Shown here: positions 23,197 through 35,882 of the stretch, in pieces
How the letters are laid out: the number at the start of each line of letters is the position of its first letter
Numbering within the stretch: position 1 is the first letter of the stretch
Assembly: GCA_000708835.1 (NCBI GenBank)
Contig: DF237087.1
Location: 1-64,000 of the forward strand
Direction of reading: 5' to 3'
Source: Klebsormidium nitens
Lineage: Eukaryota > Streptophyta > Klebsormidiophyceae > Klebsormidiales > Klebsormidiaceae
Length of the DNA: 64,000 bases
Program-made: the position numbers and the translations under genes
Notes under the pieces: model-generated
Told to the model about the DNA's origin: nothing
Seen by the model: only the letters and a program-made list of their open reading frames with translations
The model's database searches: none

Positions 23197-26100
23197 CCCC
23201 CCCCCCTTCCCGCTCGCCAAACGACGACTCCGCAAATCCTGGCGACCCGCCTCCCCTGAAAGCCCCTCCAGAAGTCGCTCTTTGTTGCGAATTCAGCCCT
23301 TCTAGCACACCAGGATGAAGGCCCCCGCTTGCGGCCTCCTGTTGGTGGCTTGCCGCCTCGTTTCGAGGCGCGAAACCGCCCTGATCCGCGCGGTCTCTTT
23401 CCGTTCCAGAATGCGCCGGCTCGCTCAACCGCCAACCGGGCGAGCCCCCAAATCCTTGCGAACCCGGCGAAAGGCCGTAACCTATCCGGTCCAAACCCAG
23501 AAATGACCCATCTAACGAACTTTGCGCTGCATGCTTCTGTTCCATCCTTACAGGCTGCCCCCCCGAACTTGAATCCGAGGACTGCCCCGCATTCCCAGAC
23601 TCACGAAAGAGCGCTTCTAAAGTTTGTTGCAAGGCCCCCGGGCGCGGCACGTTTTGCAGGGGAGCGCTGTGAGTGCGCGTAATCGGAGGAACTTGCGCAT
23701 TGGCCCCCCCTCCAGCAGACGTGACCGGTGAGCCCGGGTTAGAGGCTACGCCCCGAAGTGGGTTGTTAACCGGGTTACTAACCCCTCCAGTTATCGCCCA
23801 GGCAAGCCCCGGGGATCCGCTCTGGAACTCCGTCTGGGCGTCCGGAAATTGCTGATCGGTTTGTGACCGCCCACCAAATGCCTCTCCCGCACCAAGAGAC
23901 TCCCGCGAACCCTCTCCAAACTGAAATCCGGATGAGCTAACGGCTGGGTTAACCACGGACCTTAAACTTTCGGAAACCGGCCGCTGGGCTCGAATTGAAT
24001 CCAAGAACTGCTGCTGTTGAGTTGAAGGTTGGGCGCTGCCGGTCAACCCCTGGTTAGCCGTTCTCTTAACCAGGCTAACACTGCGGGTTAGAGTCTCTAA
24101 CTGCGGACTCTGCTTTGCAGCCAGCACGTGCTCCAGCCGCTCTTCCAGGGGGGACTTTTTTGCGCCCGGGTTCGCCCCCCCGGCCTGCTCCAACACGCAC
24201 TTCTGCAGCGCCGAGAGGTGAGCTTCCGAGACGAGCATCGGCGCCGGCCGAGAGCTCGCCAGCATCTTCCGTTTGGTTTTCGGGCGGTGCACTGGAACCG
24301 TCCGTTTCGAGAGGCTCGCGGACAGGAGTTGACACAGCGGGAGGGCATTCACACCAAGGGCGCTCGCCACCGGGTCCGCCTCAAGCGAGTCGGATTGACA
24401 CTGGAAGTAGAAGCACGCCTGACTGTTGCTCGCGAAGCCAAAGCCGGTGTTAATGGCGTGCGTCCGGGGTGCGGGCCCTCCTGCGCCGAGGGCGACGATC
24501 AACGGCAGGAGGTGCTCGGGTGTGGGGTGCGCCAGATTGGCGAACGGGGCCTTGGTGCGGTAGTTGACAACGTCCTCGTACCTGCAGGCGGAGGTGTCAT
24601 GCACATGCGTCATCAACAGATTATCTACTTGGACCGGCATATGGTCCAGCCGAATACTCCGATTCAACAAGCCCCAACACTTGGACAGGTTAGCTTCTCG
24701 CAAACACTTCACTAAGGGCTGTCACAGCAGTTCCAAAAGTTCTACCTGTGCCTTCCTTCCCTACGAACTCTGGTGCTGATCCTTAGTAACGCAATCGGAA
24801 TCCTTTGCCGACAATGCGTCGTTCCTTTTAGCGAAATAATCCCGTCCTTGCCTTCTTCTCGACATGCGCAGTTGTGACATTTGCGTCCTGAACGCCAACC
24901 TTACATCAAACGCTTTCGATTGTTGCTCAAGTGCAAGACAGTCTGAGAGGAGCAAGCAGCGAATCGACCAAGCACAGACTGCGGGCCGTCCTCCTCACCT
25001 CCCTTCCAGCAACGCCGACCGCAGCCACTCATCGAACGCCTGCGCCCAGATGGGGGCGCCGCCCGCCACATCTGCCCTCTCAGCCGCATGCTTGAGGTTA
25101 TGCACCGCTAACCCGGAGCCCATCACCAGATAACCCTCCTTGGTAAGCGGGGCCAGCGCCTGACCAATCTCGTAGTGGTGCGCCGCGGGCTTGGCCGGCT
25201 GGACGCTCATCTCGACGACGGCGACGTCACCGGAGGGGCACATGCAGCGGAGGGGGTCCTGAAACAGTGACGGGAATGATGTCACGATGATGGTGTCAAG
25301 CAGTCAAGACAATGGCACTTTTGAGGTCAGGGCACCTTTGGGGTCAGTCATGCACAAAGAATTGATGGCTTCAAAGGTACCTCAATAAAGCCCGACACAA
25401 AACGAAGAAATCGAGGAGCATGCTAGCTTGTACGAGAGCTACTGAGATCTTTCGGTTGTCCGTTTGAGCTTTCGAAGAGGAGGGCAGAAGCGCCCACAGG
25501 GAAGAACTTGCTGGGCTCGCTTACTCAGATAAGCACTGCTCGGGTCTATCACTGAAGGCCCCGATAGATCTTCGGGCCAGCCGGAAAGATGATGCAAGAC
25601 GAGACTCTTTACCTACCATCTCCGTTTGTGACTGCGTTTCTAGTGATTGCTGCCTTTCAACTCGAACCAGGGGCCCTTGTTGAGTGATTCCAGCAGTGTT
25701 CTCTTACAACGAAGGAGATCTCAGGCCTGTCATCATAATCAGGCTTTGATCTCAGCAACCAGTCTCAGACAACCAATCCAACTGGCAAATACTGCCAAGG
25801 ACAGGTTCTGACACTCTGCTTACCCATACTGCATGATCGATGCCCCGCGTGTGATTCAGCGTCACCTTCAGCCCCGCCACTTGAAGGCACTCGGCCGCCC
25901 GCCGCGCCAGGTTTGAATCCCCGGAACATCGAAAGTCAATCTGCGGATAGCGCCTCAATCTTTTAGCTCAAAGTGTTTTCGGAGGTGGGGGGTTGCCACA
26001 GACTGCCACACAAAATCAGGACTCTTTTCAGCTTTGCTTCGAGAATCGTTTCACCAATTGAGCCTTTAGAGGTGCGGGCGGTACTTTCGAAGGTGTGTAA

Positions 26101-26870
26101 ATCGAGGAACATCTACAAATGAAACCACCTGAGCGGACATCGATCTCTGAGGACTTTGTAGGCGGATCAGGAAGGAATTGGGGGAGGACGACCACACAAA
26201 GCAAACCAGAACTAGACGAGCCAAACCCACGACGCACCTGTGCGGGCCCCGCAGTGCCCTCATAGTCGGTCAGGGTCTCCGGGTTCCGTGTTGCCGTCAA
26301 GCATGGCTCGGCGGTTTCCCAGTGAGATGAGATGCACAGAATTGCGCGTGGCCGGGGCAAAGTCTGGCCCAGTCTAGTTAGGAACTTGTGGACGGGGATG
26401 CCGCCCTCGAGCAGGCTGGGGGATCCGTGAGCTGCACGACGCCGAAGAACTACTTCAACTTTTCGCTGAATATTGATGAGCAAAAACAGTGTTTTGTAAA
26501 CTTAAGGCATGTGATGAGATAGTTTTGGAGGAAAGAGAGAGCTAAAATACTGAGCGGCAGCTGAAGAGACAACACAAAGGCGAATTGCACCACTGTTGAG
26601 GGACAATCTGGAGCGAGAGAATGAAGATCATCATGATACAAGCAGCGAAAACGCGATGCAAACTCTTCGACAATCTGGGCAGCTGGAGTCCTACGGCCTT
26701 CTGCTTCCCGAAAGCACCTCTTTCATGTCACTAAATGCAACAGATTAGGAAAAGCAATCACAAAAAGCTCACAAACATCTGCAACCGTCTTCAGCAGCAA
26801 TATGCAAGAAGCTGATGAACAGCGCAGAAGACCCACCGACGAATAAGGTTCCCCCAGAGGCGCTCGACAT
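23183..26870 (-). CDS. LigB/DODA-type extradiol dioxygenase (copy A) with a long disordered C-terminal extension
   Basis: Exons on the minus strand: 26870-26837, 26431-26238, 25940-25824, 25258-24999 and 24581-23183. They join to 667 residues. Residues 12-261 are a LigB-class dioxygenase; plant relatives open the ring of catechols such as L-DOPA using one bound metal. Predicted metal and active-site histidines are present: H13 (AHGSP), H48 (SSHW), H112 (RGIDHAVW) and H225 (HPTPEH). The GSG...HNL region is also kept. From about residue 262 the same exon stays open for some 405 further residues rich in Ser, Gly, Gln and Pro. The family normally ends soon after the PEH region, at about 260-280 residues. 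The frame stops at 23183, just past the ten-cytosine run. The domain and exons 1-4 are firm. Whether the tail belongs to this protein or is a second gene starting near the internal Met at KRKMLASS is not settled. Confidence 0.8.
23197..23206. repeat. Ten-base cytosine homopolymer at a frame break
   Basis: Ten consecutive C on the plus strand (G on the coding strand). The upstream frame ends 12-14 bases after it, while another open frame continues for about 185 codons. This is a typical place for a sequencing indel or a slippage polymorphism. Confidence 0.85.
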
Positions 26871-28125
26871 GAGGCCGTTACAAACGGCGAGCGAGCTGGA
26901 TTAGTGCCCCATTTTCCAGCCAGGCTTGGTGACAGGCAGGTCTTCAGGGTCTTGTGTCGACATGATACCTACAGCCCCAAAGCTGGCTTCTGGATGCCCT
27001 TCTGCACTTAAATGATACCAGCTTTATGTATGAATCATGAAGAACTCTGCAGTGCATGCGCCAGAGTCACACCCGCACAGATCCCGAGTCGGCTTCAGAA
27101 AATGCAAGGAAGATGTTGGGCGTTCCGAAGATTCAAGGCGCGCAAGCAGGGGCGAGGGGAAACTTCGCTCGAGATCTCGCGCCGCTACTTGTTGCGCCGT
27201 TACCTCCACCGGCAGGTACCGGGGCCTCAGAATCCGATATATATAGGAAAAAAACTCCAGAATAGGTCCCCGGTAGAATGCCGGTTTCACAATTTTCCTG
27301 GTAAAGGTCTGACCTAGTTATGGTGCAGGAATGATCCCGGAACGCCCTTGACACAAACTTTGGTGGCACCGCTAGTTCTGTAGTTCAACGTCCATTTCCC
27401 GGGCCAATGATGCAGGCAGGGCCTGCATGGCCGCTCATGCCAATGGTCGATTAGCAGCTCTCGATGGCTATGTTGAGTTAGATCATGCCCGGGGGACGGG
27501 TGGGGTTGGTTTGGGGGTTTAGGGTGGGTACGGGTGCGTCGAGCATGTTAACTTTTGGTTTAGGTTTTTTGTTTGTTTGAGCCCAGGGACTGATCTATAA
27601 CTCAACATACATCCAAGTCAACATAAAATCGAAACTTATCTGCCGCCGTACATCGAGCCGCCCTAGCTCAATGTGAAAGACGAATGCAGAACGTGATGGG
27701 GCCCGACGTGATACGGGTTGCAACCAAGCGTAATAGCTGCCATCTTAAAGATGACGTATCTTGGGCCCGACAGCGATCAATGTTTGACCGTACATTGCAC
27801 GTATAATTGGAGGGTCAATGATCGCATGTACGCAATCTTTAGATCGCGGCCGAGCAACACTTGAAGGCGCCGGGCAACAATTGAAGGCCCCAGCCCATTG
27901 GCAACAATTGTATCGGAGTATACTTTGGCTCTCTTTTGCAATCAACCGAGCGCGAAAGCATTCAAAAACTTCTTAAGAGATGTTGCATGCCATGTATAAG
28001 ATTTAAGACCTGTCGTAACGTCACATATCGTACTAATCAGCATTCTCACATACCACTATCCTATGCTTTCCAACGTAAATAGGAGGCAACAGAAGCATCA
28101 CAGGCGCGACGCAAGTATCTCAATG
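26871..28125. other. Intergenic stretch between LigB copy A and the subtilase 3' end
   Basis: No gene is supported. The segment has a G/T-rich patch around 27485-27575 and otherwise short overlapping frames. Promoter elements for the LigB gene, which starts at 26870 on the minus strand, should lie at the left of this segment, but I cannot point to one. Confidence 0.35.
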
Positions 28126-31100
28126 TCAACTTTCAGCATTGTAATCAGTGAAGAATAAGGCTGTCCATAATGTTACGATCAACACCAACAACGCACTGCT
28201 CTCTCCTATCCGCAATGCAGAAGCTCCGTTGTCCAACTGAGCGTTGGCCCTATTCCTGGTCGATGCCGTTCCTAAAACAGGGGGGCCTACCGGTGCGAAA
28301 TCTCCTGTAACAACCAATGCATAAGGCTGCGGGCCTACGGCTACTGAGGCTCCTGCTATGACTAGACTATAATTACCTACCGAAGGAGCTTGGACTGCAA
28401 AACAAGGCCCGTGAGTTTGTCAGTCCTTCGGTCGGTTTGCAGAAGTCCCTTAATCTGGCTGCCCGAGACAGGATCAGAACCAGCCAATCGCAACGAGGTA
28501 TTACTCGTTTCCAAAACGACATAAGAACACTGCACGTACGAGACATAACAGTTTCTTTTGCACACAGTCGAGAGGAGCACGACTAGCCAGTCGTGGCGTG
28601 CAAGAACGCATGCTCCGGAGCTCGTCTAACCTCAGGCCAGCGCCCCCAAAGCGTGCTTTCTCCAAAAGACCGTTGAGAAGCACTCCTCAGCACCTCGGGC
28701 TGAACAAATCTCAACCTGACACACTCAACGAGATCAAGACCCGACTTAGATGACACTAGAACAGTGACGTCAGAACTGTGACGTCAACCCAAAGCCCCGC
28801 TTACTTGTGATCTGTTCGACGTTGTTTGACGTGTCGGGGCTGCTGCGGCCGTTTGCGAACCACGTGGTCCCGTTTGGATCGACGATGTTCAGATCCAGAT
28901 CGTGGATCATGGGGAACAGGCTGTTGGGCGCGGCAGCGGGATCCGTCCAGACCTGCTCGGATGCACGTTGTTTGAGGGTGCATATTTCTTATCTTCCATT
29001 ATCTTTTTTTTTTTGGGCTTTCCCACTCTCGTAATGTTTGAAAGACGGCCGGACTTCTCTACGATCGTGGTGAATATTTAGAAAAGCGGATCAACGACGA
29101 ATCCAAGATTCCGAAGGGCGTCCGTTTGAAGCGCAAGCCTCTAGTCGGATCACGGCGCCTGCGATTGATATGACCAAGGACGCCTCTAGACAGCGTATTT
29201 GTGAATGATTACAATAAGAGTCTAGGCGTGTCAAAAGTGGTTGGCCGATGGGACATGAACTAAAAGCGAAGCGTTTCGAAGTTGAACCCTAAGGTTGCAC
29301 GTTTGGAGCTTGTCTAGAGGGCAGATATCAGCGAATTCAACAGCCTCGTTCCTCAAAATACCCTCCAGAGACTTGTTGTGAAAGTTGTCAAATCTTTCTG
29401 ATACTACCAGTCAAGCAAGCTCATCGAACCCCCTCTACATATGTGCACCTCTAGCCACGGGCAAAACCGCAAGCAGAGCAGAGGACGCCAATCCCTCCGC
29501 AAAACTAAGTGAATGCAAGCCAAGTCGTAGACAGGAAAACGCCCTGCGTTAACAGAGAGGTCGAGCTTTCCAACAACACACCAACATCTCGGGTACTCAA
29601 GGACGATACGAATCAGACGCGAGAATGCTTCTCTCACCATCGTTGCCCTTAGTGCCTTCTTGCTGCTCCTGACTGTCACAATGTAGGTGTGCGCCTGTCC
29701 TCTTGTTAGCACGGAACCGTCGGCCCCCCCGTTTCGAACGTATGTTGCGATCGGCTGGGCGGCGGTCGGCGTGGCCGCGAAAGCGAGCACGGTCTCAAGG
29801 ACGGGTCGCCCGAAGCCTGGGTTTGGATCAAGGGTTAGTGCTGACCAACGTGGCTCTTTGAGTTCTACAAACAAGCAATCTAAGTTGGTCATACTATTGT
29901 CCACCAACAGTCACACCCGTTGCGTTACGGCATAAGTTGGCAACCGAGTCAATCTTCAAGTCCCCATGCTGAGAGCTTATCCATGTGCTGCATTCAAAAG
30001 CATCGTCGAACTAAGTTGAAAATCGCACCCTCGTTTCCAGAAAACTCCTACATGTGGAGCAGAGTCCACTGCAATGCTGAAGCCTTTGAAAGGCAATTTC
30101 CCTGGCGACGGTAGCGATGTGAATGCGCTCACCTTGGATCGGGTCTGGCGGCGTCCCCAGCTGTCGCAGGTTGCTGCTGGGGTCCAGGTACTGGGTCATT
30201 GCAACGCAGCTGGAGATGAACAGGAACAGCAATCAGAGGCTGACACGTGGACAGAGATCCTCAGATGCTCGCCACCCAAGAGGCCTTTCTGGAATCTGAT
30301 ACGACTCGCAAACCATTGGCAACGTCTTCAGGCTTTGGTTGTTTCAGAGATTTGACGGCTTAAAGCACTCTCTTTGTGTCTGATGTACCTCGCGCTTCGC
30401 AACGGTTCAGGATCTTTCCAACGGCACAGCAAACCCCAGTTGGCGGAAGAGGAACGGAACGGTAACGGGACAAAAACGGATCTTGTGCCCCCTGTCCCAG
30501 AATGCCGACTGATGGACCGCTTACCTGTGGATGAGCACGGCTTTGACCAAAGCTGCGCTGGGGCCAAGACTGGATGCAGGGTCAGGGGAACCTGCACACA
30601 GGGGAAAAGCATGGGCTTTAACTATTTGCTGCATTCACTGCTGCAAAACCGACTAACATCAGCAGGACGAATGCCGGTCACCGAAGAAGGATAATCAGAC
30701 AAGGCGGCAACTTCTAGAGATCCTAAACTGGGTTTCAGCAAGCTGTATTCAGCGGCTTTCAGAGGGAGAATCTCTAAGCGAAGTGCGGAGGCACAATCAA
30801 AAGCTACGGGGCAAGCCAGGGGCCGCTATGCAGCCCGACGAGCCTTTCAACCGCGCCACAGATTATATGATCTTTAAAAGGATGATTTTTGTAACATCCT
30901 CCAACAGCGAGAAGGATGTGACGTGAACGGATGTTATCCCGAGACCAGAGCCCAATGAAGATGCTCGAGAAGGTGCGCAAAGCAATGTGAGTCACCTGAG
31001 GGGTAGTAGCCTTCCCGAAAGTACTGCCGCACCAGCGCGGCCAATCCGGCAACCACGGGCGTCGCCACTGACGTCCCCTGCACGTCGGAAAGGAGCGGTC

Positions 31101-34100
31101 AGCACTGGAACCTTCACTACGTCACATGCTGGCAAATGCCTCAAATTTACTCGATTCATATCAGCTCATGAGAGACTGCTCTCCTTGCTAGCTTCTTCGC
31201 AGAAAGACAGTGGCTCAACCTAGATCGCAGATTTCGGGCGGGACGGTGCTCAGATCGAATCCCAAAAGTACTTCCCGACCGCCTCAAGTCACCCATATCA
31301 ATTGCTTTTGCCAGAGGCCACGAGCTCCAGTAAGAGATCAAGAACAGCAATCTTGTGTAGGGCACCCCTGCTTTCCACCAACCTTGCGCCGACAGAATGA
31401 GGCCTAAGAAAGGACAGACACTTGAGAGTCGTGAAAGCCGAGAAGGTTGTCTCTGGAAGGTAACGCTGAGCTGGCCGGCGCAAGATTCATCCAGACGGAC
31501 GTCCGAACCCCACCTGCTGCGCGTCCATCTGACAGTCGGACGCCGCTGTTACGCCCGGCTGGCCGTACGCCGAAAAGATGGGCATCCCCGGCGCCACCAG
31601 ATCCGGCTTGATGCGCCCGTCTGTGGTGGGGCCCCGGCTGGAGAACGGTGCGACGGTCCCCTGGTCTAACTGCTGCCCGAAGCCGAGCCCGGGGTTCTGC
31701 TGCTGGAGTGCCGCGAGCTCGTTGAGGGACGCCCCCACCTGGAAAAATGACGACAGCGGAACAGCAGGTAGGTACATGCCCGACGTTAAGCTTTTGGAAC
31801 AACGTCAGCGGACAAACGGACTTGGTGCACAATCGTCTTTCTGTCGTTCTGTATGCTGGCCCGGGGCGTTCTGCTACCGAAGTGCCGTGTGAGGGTTCAG
31901 GGACGCTCCCAACTGTGAGTTGACGTGAGCGGATTAGCAGGCAGTTAGCTCAACAAAGAACAGAATTGGGCGCACGCCTATCAACAAGGCGAACAGCAAT
32001 GCGCAACCTGAAAATGTAAGAAGCGCAGCAGCATGTCTTAGACGGACGAAGCTCGTACGAGGAGTGTGTGATAGCGTCTGCAGGCGGACCAACACGTTTG
32101 TGGTTATCATAGCCGCCTGAAGATGGGGAAGGTGAGTCGTAAAGCCAGAACATATGTACGTTTCAGAAACTTGTCGACTGATCTTTCGACTGGAATCCTC
32201 AGAGAAGGCAAGCAACAAGACTCACTCGACCTGTGAAACCGATTCAAAGATTCGAATCTCACCGTAAGGCAGTTCTTTGCATTCCCAGGGCTCGAGATCG
32301 TGAACGTCCCATTGTCGCCATCGTTCCCCGCCGCAAACACCGTCAAAAAGTCTGGATTCTTGTACATGTAATCGTCCACATCCCGGGCGTCCGATCCGTA
32401 CCCCTCGAAGGAGGACCCCCAAGAATTTGAATGCACGCGCGCGCCCGCCTTGAATGCGAACGGGAACAGGTTCTGACGGAGGGATACAGGGGCGGCCAGC
32501 GTGCTGGCGGAACCGTAGCCCATATCGAAGAACGCTGCAAAGAGATGCGGCAACCTCTTAAAAAAGGCCTCAAGAGGGAGGGTTTGCAAAACGATGTAAT
32601 ATGACCAAAATGTAAGGTAAAAGTATGAACCGGGACCCTTGCAATATCATGACAACACCACGACGCTGTCCCGAGATAGATTGTTTCGGGCGAGATGTCT
32701 GATCTGCTTTGCCAACCACGAGCACTTTATTGCCTTAAGACCAGTTCTGCATTCGTAGGCTGTCTGTGGCTCGAGGTAAGACGGCTTGATTTTTAAGTGC
32801 AGCTTACAATGTCAATCTTCTTCATCAACAATACTGAAACAGTTGCTGAAAAACGGGTTACGAGGTGGTTGTGTCCGCTGTTTAGCCTCATCCAAGGCTT
32901 GCATTAAAATGAAGAGACGAACGCAAACCCCAGGACGGGCTTTGAGATGTGGCAAACGGCTGCCCTCCAACCGAACTCATGGCAGTCCGGCCTCCTACGA
33001 AAGAATGCAGGGCATCCACTATAGCACACATACCAATCACCCAAGTATGAGTTGCCATACGCACGGACCTCCGAGGACACTGTTCTCGTAGCCTCACCAA
33101 TCTTCGCCCCCGGCGCCATGCCCGCATATGGATGCAGTCCCACAAACGTGTTCCCCGCCAGTGTTCCCGCAACGTGCGTGCCATGCCCCCCCGCCCCGCC
33201 ATCGGTGTTGTCATCAAACGTGATGTATTGGACGACCTTCCGGTGGAGCGGGTCGATTTGGTTAAACGGAGTGGGGCGGTCCTCGTCCAGAAAAAAGCAG
33301 TGGTTCATCTCAATGCCGGTGTCGGCGAGGCCGATGACCTCGCCCTGGCCGAGAAGGCCTGAGGAGAAGATGGGGGTGGAGGCACCGCCGGTGCTCTGCA
33401 CGCGACGGGTAAAAGCACAGGGGATCAGACCAACATAGAAGAGCAATTTGACGACTTTGGAAAGATAATTCAGGTCTTGACTTATTGGAGAGCCAAGAAC
33501 ACTTCAAAGAGCAATGACAGCAACAAAGTGGTACGCACTGAGCGGTAAGAAGCATTGTGCCCCGTAGGAGGGGACGCTTCGTAAGACTTTGCGTCCAGTC
33601 TTCGCAACCGGGTTCCATGCGCGTGTCCGCAACTGGTTGACTTCCAGCTGGAGTTAAGCACCCTTTTTGCTGTTGGCAATCACAAAGCTCGTTTCTGCGC
33701 CACGGCCAACCTAGTCGCTGAAATAGCAAAGGTGCATATCAAGCCAGTGCAGTGCCCAAAACCACAGCTTTGAGCAGGATTCAGAGGCCGTTTCTACTTG
33801 ATTCTGGCGAAGCGACCCCCTCCCCCAACAAATCCCAAGGAAACTTTTTCTGAAATGGTACTCAGTTGTAATGAGGCGTCCCAAAAAACGTCACCAAGGA
33901 CACTCCCTCTGCTCCAGTAGATCTCAGACATACCTGGACCACTTGCTTCGCCCACTTGTTCAGTGGCTTGAACGCCTTCTTAATCTCAACAGCCAGTGAC
34001 TCTGGTCTGGCCGCCAGCCAACTAACCGCCGACTCCAACCTTGATGCCAAGACCGGTCCGCAGACAACCGCATCCGTGTCTTCCGCAGAGCACGAGACTA

Positions 34101-34857
34101 GGACACCATCGCTACAGGCGAGATCCCCCTCCGGCGTACAAGAGAAGTCCCTGGCAACAGCTGCGCCTCTCAGGGCATCTTCCCAAGCACCCGCCCAGCT
34201 CTGAGCTTCTTCCAAGCTGGCTACTGCCCCTTCTACTAAGACGACCTTCAACGTCTCTGGCTGCTCTAGCAGGGAGTCAGGCTCAGAGCTTGGTGAGTAC
34301 TCCTGCAGCGCCAGTAGCTTGGCGCCCAAATGAGATGGCTCAATTTTCAGGGTCTGGGGCACTGCCTGAACGTGCTCCACTGCTTCATCCCGTTTCAGTA
34401 CCTCTGCATCCTTGCCTGACAGATATGCCATGAACCAATGCACGTCTCCTGGGCCTGGAGCGGACAAATGATGAGCACTCCGTCCTACCAGCTCAAGCAC
34501 TCTTCCGGTGGAGTTAGTGTGGCTGCCAATCAGGTACAGCCACCTGGCAGAGGACGATGTCAGCTGCCCTTCCAAGTCAGCAGTTTCTTGAGCAAGCGCT
34601 CGATGCACGCGGTTGACTAAGGTGCTGGGCGAAGTCCTGTCAGCAGCCGAGATCCTGCTTATCAAAGCCTCCCTGACATGTGTCTCTGACCAGCCTGTGC
34701 TGATGAGGGACCCCCACTCTGCGGCGCTTAACCTTCGGCGACCAACCGTTGACTCCCCCAGCTCTCCTGGTGCTGCATACAGGGACAGAAGCAGCACAAT
34801 TGCGTGCGCTTTTTGCAAAGCAGTTGCTCTCCAGCAACTTCCGATGGAGATACACAT
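28126..34857 (-). CDS. Secreted subtilisin-like serine protease, KP-43 type (peptidase S8)
   Basis: Exons on the minus strand: 34857-33934, 33395-33041, 32534-32263, 31738-31514, 31077-30996, 30591-30525, 30209-30133, 29816-29638, 28952-28805 and 28394-28126. They join to 865 residues. The N-terminus has a signal peptide with core AIVLLLSLYAA. About 280 residues of unassigned pro-region follow. The catalytic domain shows D333 (GLADTGIEMNH), H379 (GGHGTHVAGT), oxyanion N497 (FAAGNDG) and S595 (GTSVATPVVAG). A C-terminal beta-barrel like that of KP-43 proteases carries VWTDP and MIHDLDLNIVDPNGTTW. The last 30 residues contain a hydrophobic run (SALLVLIVTLWTALFF), so the enzyme is probably membrane-tethered or GPI-anchored at the cell surface. 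Intron 2 uses the weaker donor GTGATT, chosen because only it keeps phase with the next exon. Substrate unknown. Confidence 0.92.
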
Positions 34858-35882
34858 GATTGCAGTGTTTGCAGCTTACTGATCAGTACAATCTCGTCAG
34901 AGGGATTGGAAAGCCCAAAGCCTCAGGACGCCCATTGCACATAATCTGCATCGTATCGACTTTTGGAGAGGCCAGGTAGAGGATAGCCTTTAGAAGAGCT
35001 GCGCCTTCAACACGTACGCACTCTTTTTCCCTGCAAAGCTCTTGCAGAGGCAATGCAAGCGGGTAGACGGTAGGATAGGCACTTGTCTGGCGCCTGACTT
35101 GTGCAGCCTGGATCTTGCTGAAATCAAACAGCCGTTCCTCGCTAGTTCCGCCGGAATGGAGTTTCGGCGGCTTTTCACCGGAATCCGCCTGGAATACTAG
35201 TATGTAACCCGGCACGCGAAGTCCGGCGGCGACGCACTGCTGGCGCGCAGCTTTTCCTGTCCCACATGTCTCTTTCTTTCTCTCAAGTTCCGATGCTCGA
35301 CAGCTAGGCTCTTGCAAACTTACTAAAGCACGTTACACAAGATGTTGCCTTCTTGCATGTCGGAAAGGTCTGATTGCAACATGGAAACGGTAGCATCCTT
35401 ACAAGCGATTGGTGGTTGATCGATCAGGTTTTGATCATGCACTTTGCAATCAGTATGAATTTACTGTTGCTTCCGGTCCAATTCGATGGCGTCCTGATTC
35501 ACCTACAACTGGCCAACTTTCTTGCAACGGCTGGCAGGCTGCTGATGCACCGCACGTAGACTTGCCCTATCAGAAATGACGAATCGCTTGCTCAACAATG
35601 TTGTTGCAAGAGGTCAATGGGTGTGACTCATCCACAACAATACGAATGAGGTAAATTTGCTAATGTAGACGGTCACGTTCTACTCCAACAGGAAACGACT
35701 TCTATTGAAGGGACGCTACACAAAAGTTAATCAATAATAATCTTTCCTAATTGGGATATCTATCTTCCCATTATCCAAAGCTTTCGACATTTCAACACCC
35801 ATGGTCTGGATTCATCTGGAAAACAAGCGCATGCTCGAGTCGCTAGCCAAACTGAATGTTCTCAAGCACGAACGACCGTAAG
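34858..35882. other. Intergenic region with an unexplained open frame
   Basis: This separates the start of the subtilase gene from the 3' end of the DUF4057 gene; both are on the minus strand. On the minus strand a frame with no stop runs from about 35317 to 34883. It has a protein-like composition but no ATG near its beginning. It could be a 5' exon of an alternative subtilase transcript, because a GTAAGC donor follows directly after its stop. It could also be chance. I do not call a gene. Confidence 0.3.

Noticed and set aside
23183-24712. Treating the 509-codon minus-strand frame as an independent gene
   Set aside because: Its beginning, up to 24581, is intron sequence. From the acceptor onward it encodes the conserved C-terminal part of the LigB domain in phase with exon 4.
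24128-24715. Plus-strand frame of 195 codons opposite the LigB copy A last exon
   Set aside because: It is the antisense shadow of a GC-rich exon whose minus-strand translation carries the conserved LigB motifs.
33028-33040. Alternative donor GTATGT for subtilase exon 2
   Set aside because: It is a better donor by consensus, but it breaks the phase with the next exon. The donor GTGATT just upstream gives an uninterrupted protein through the catalytic domain.
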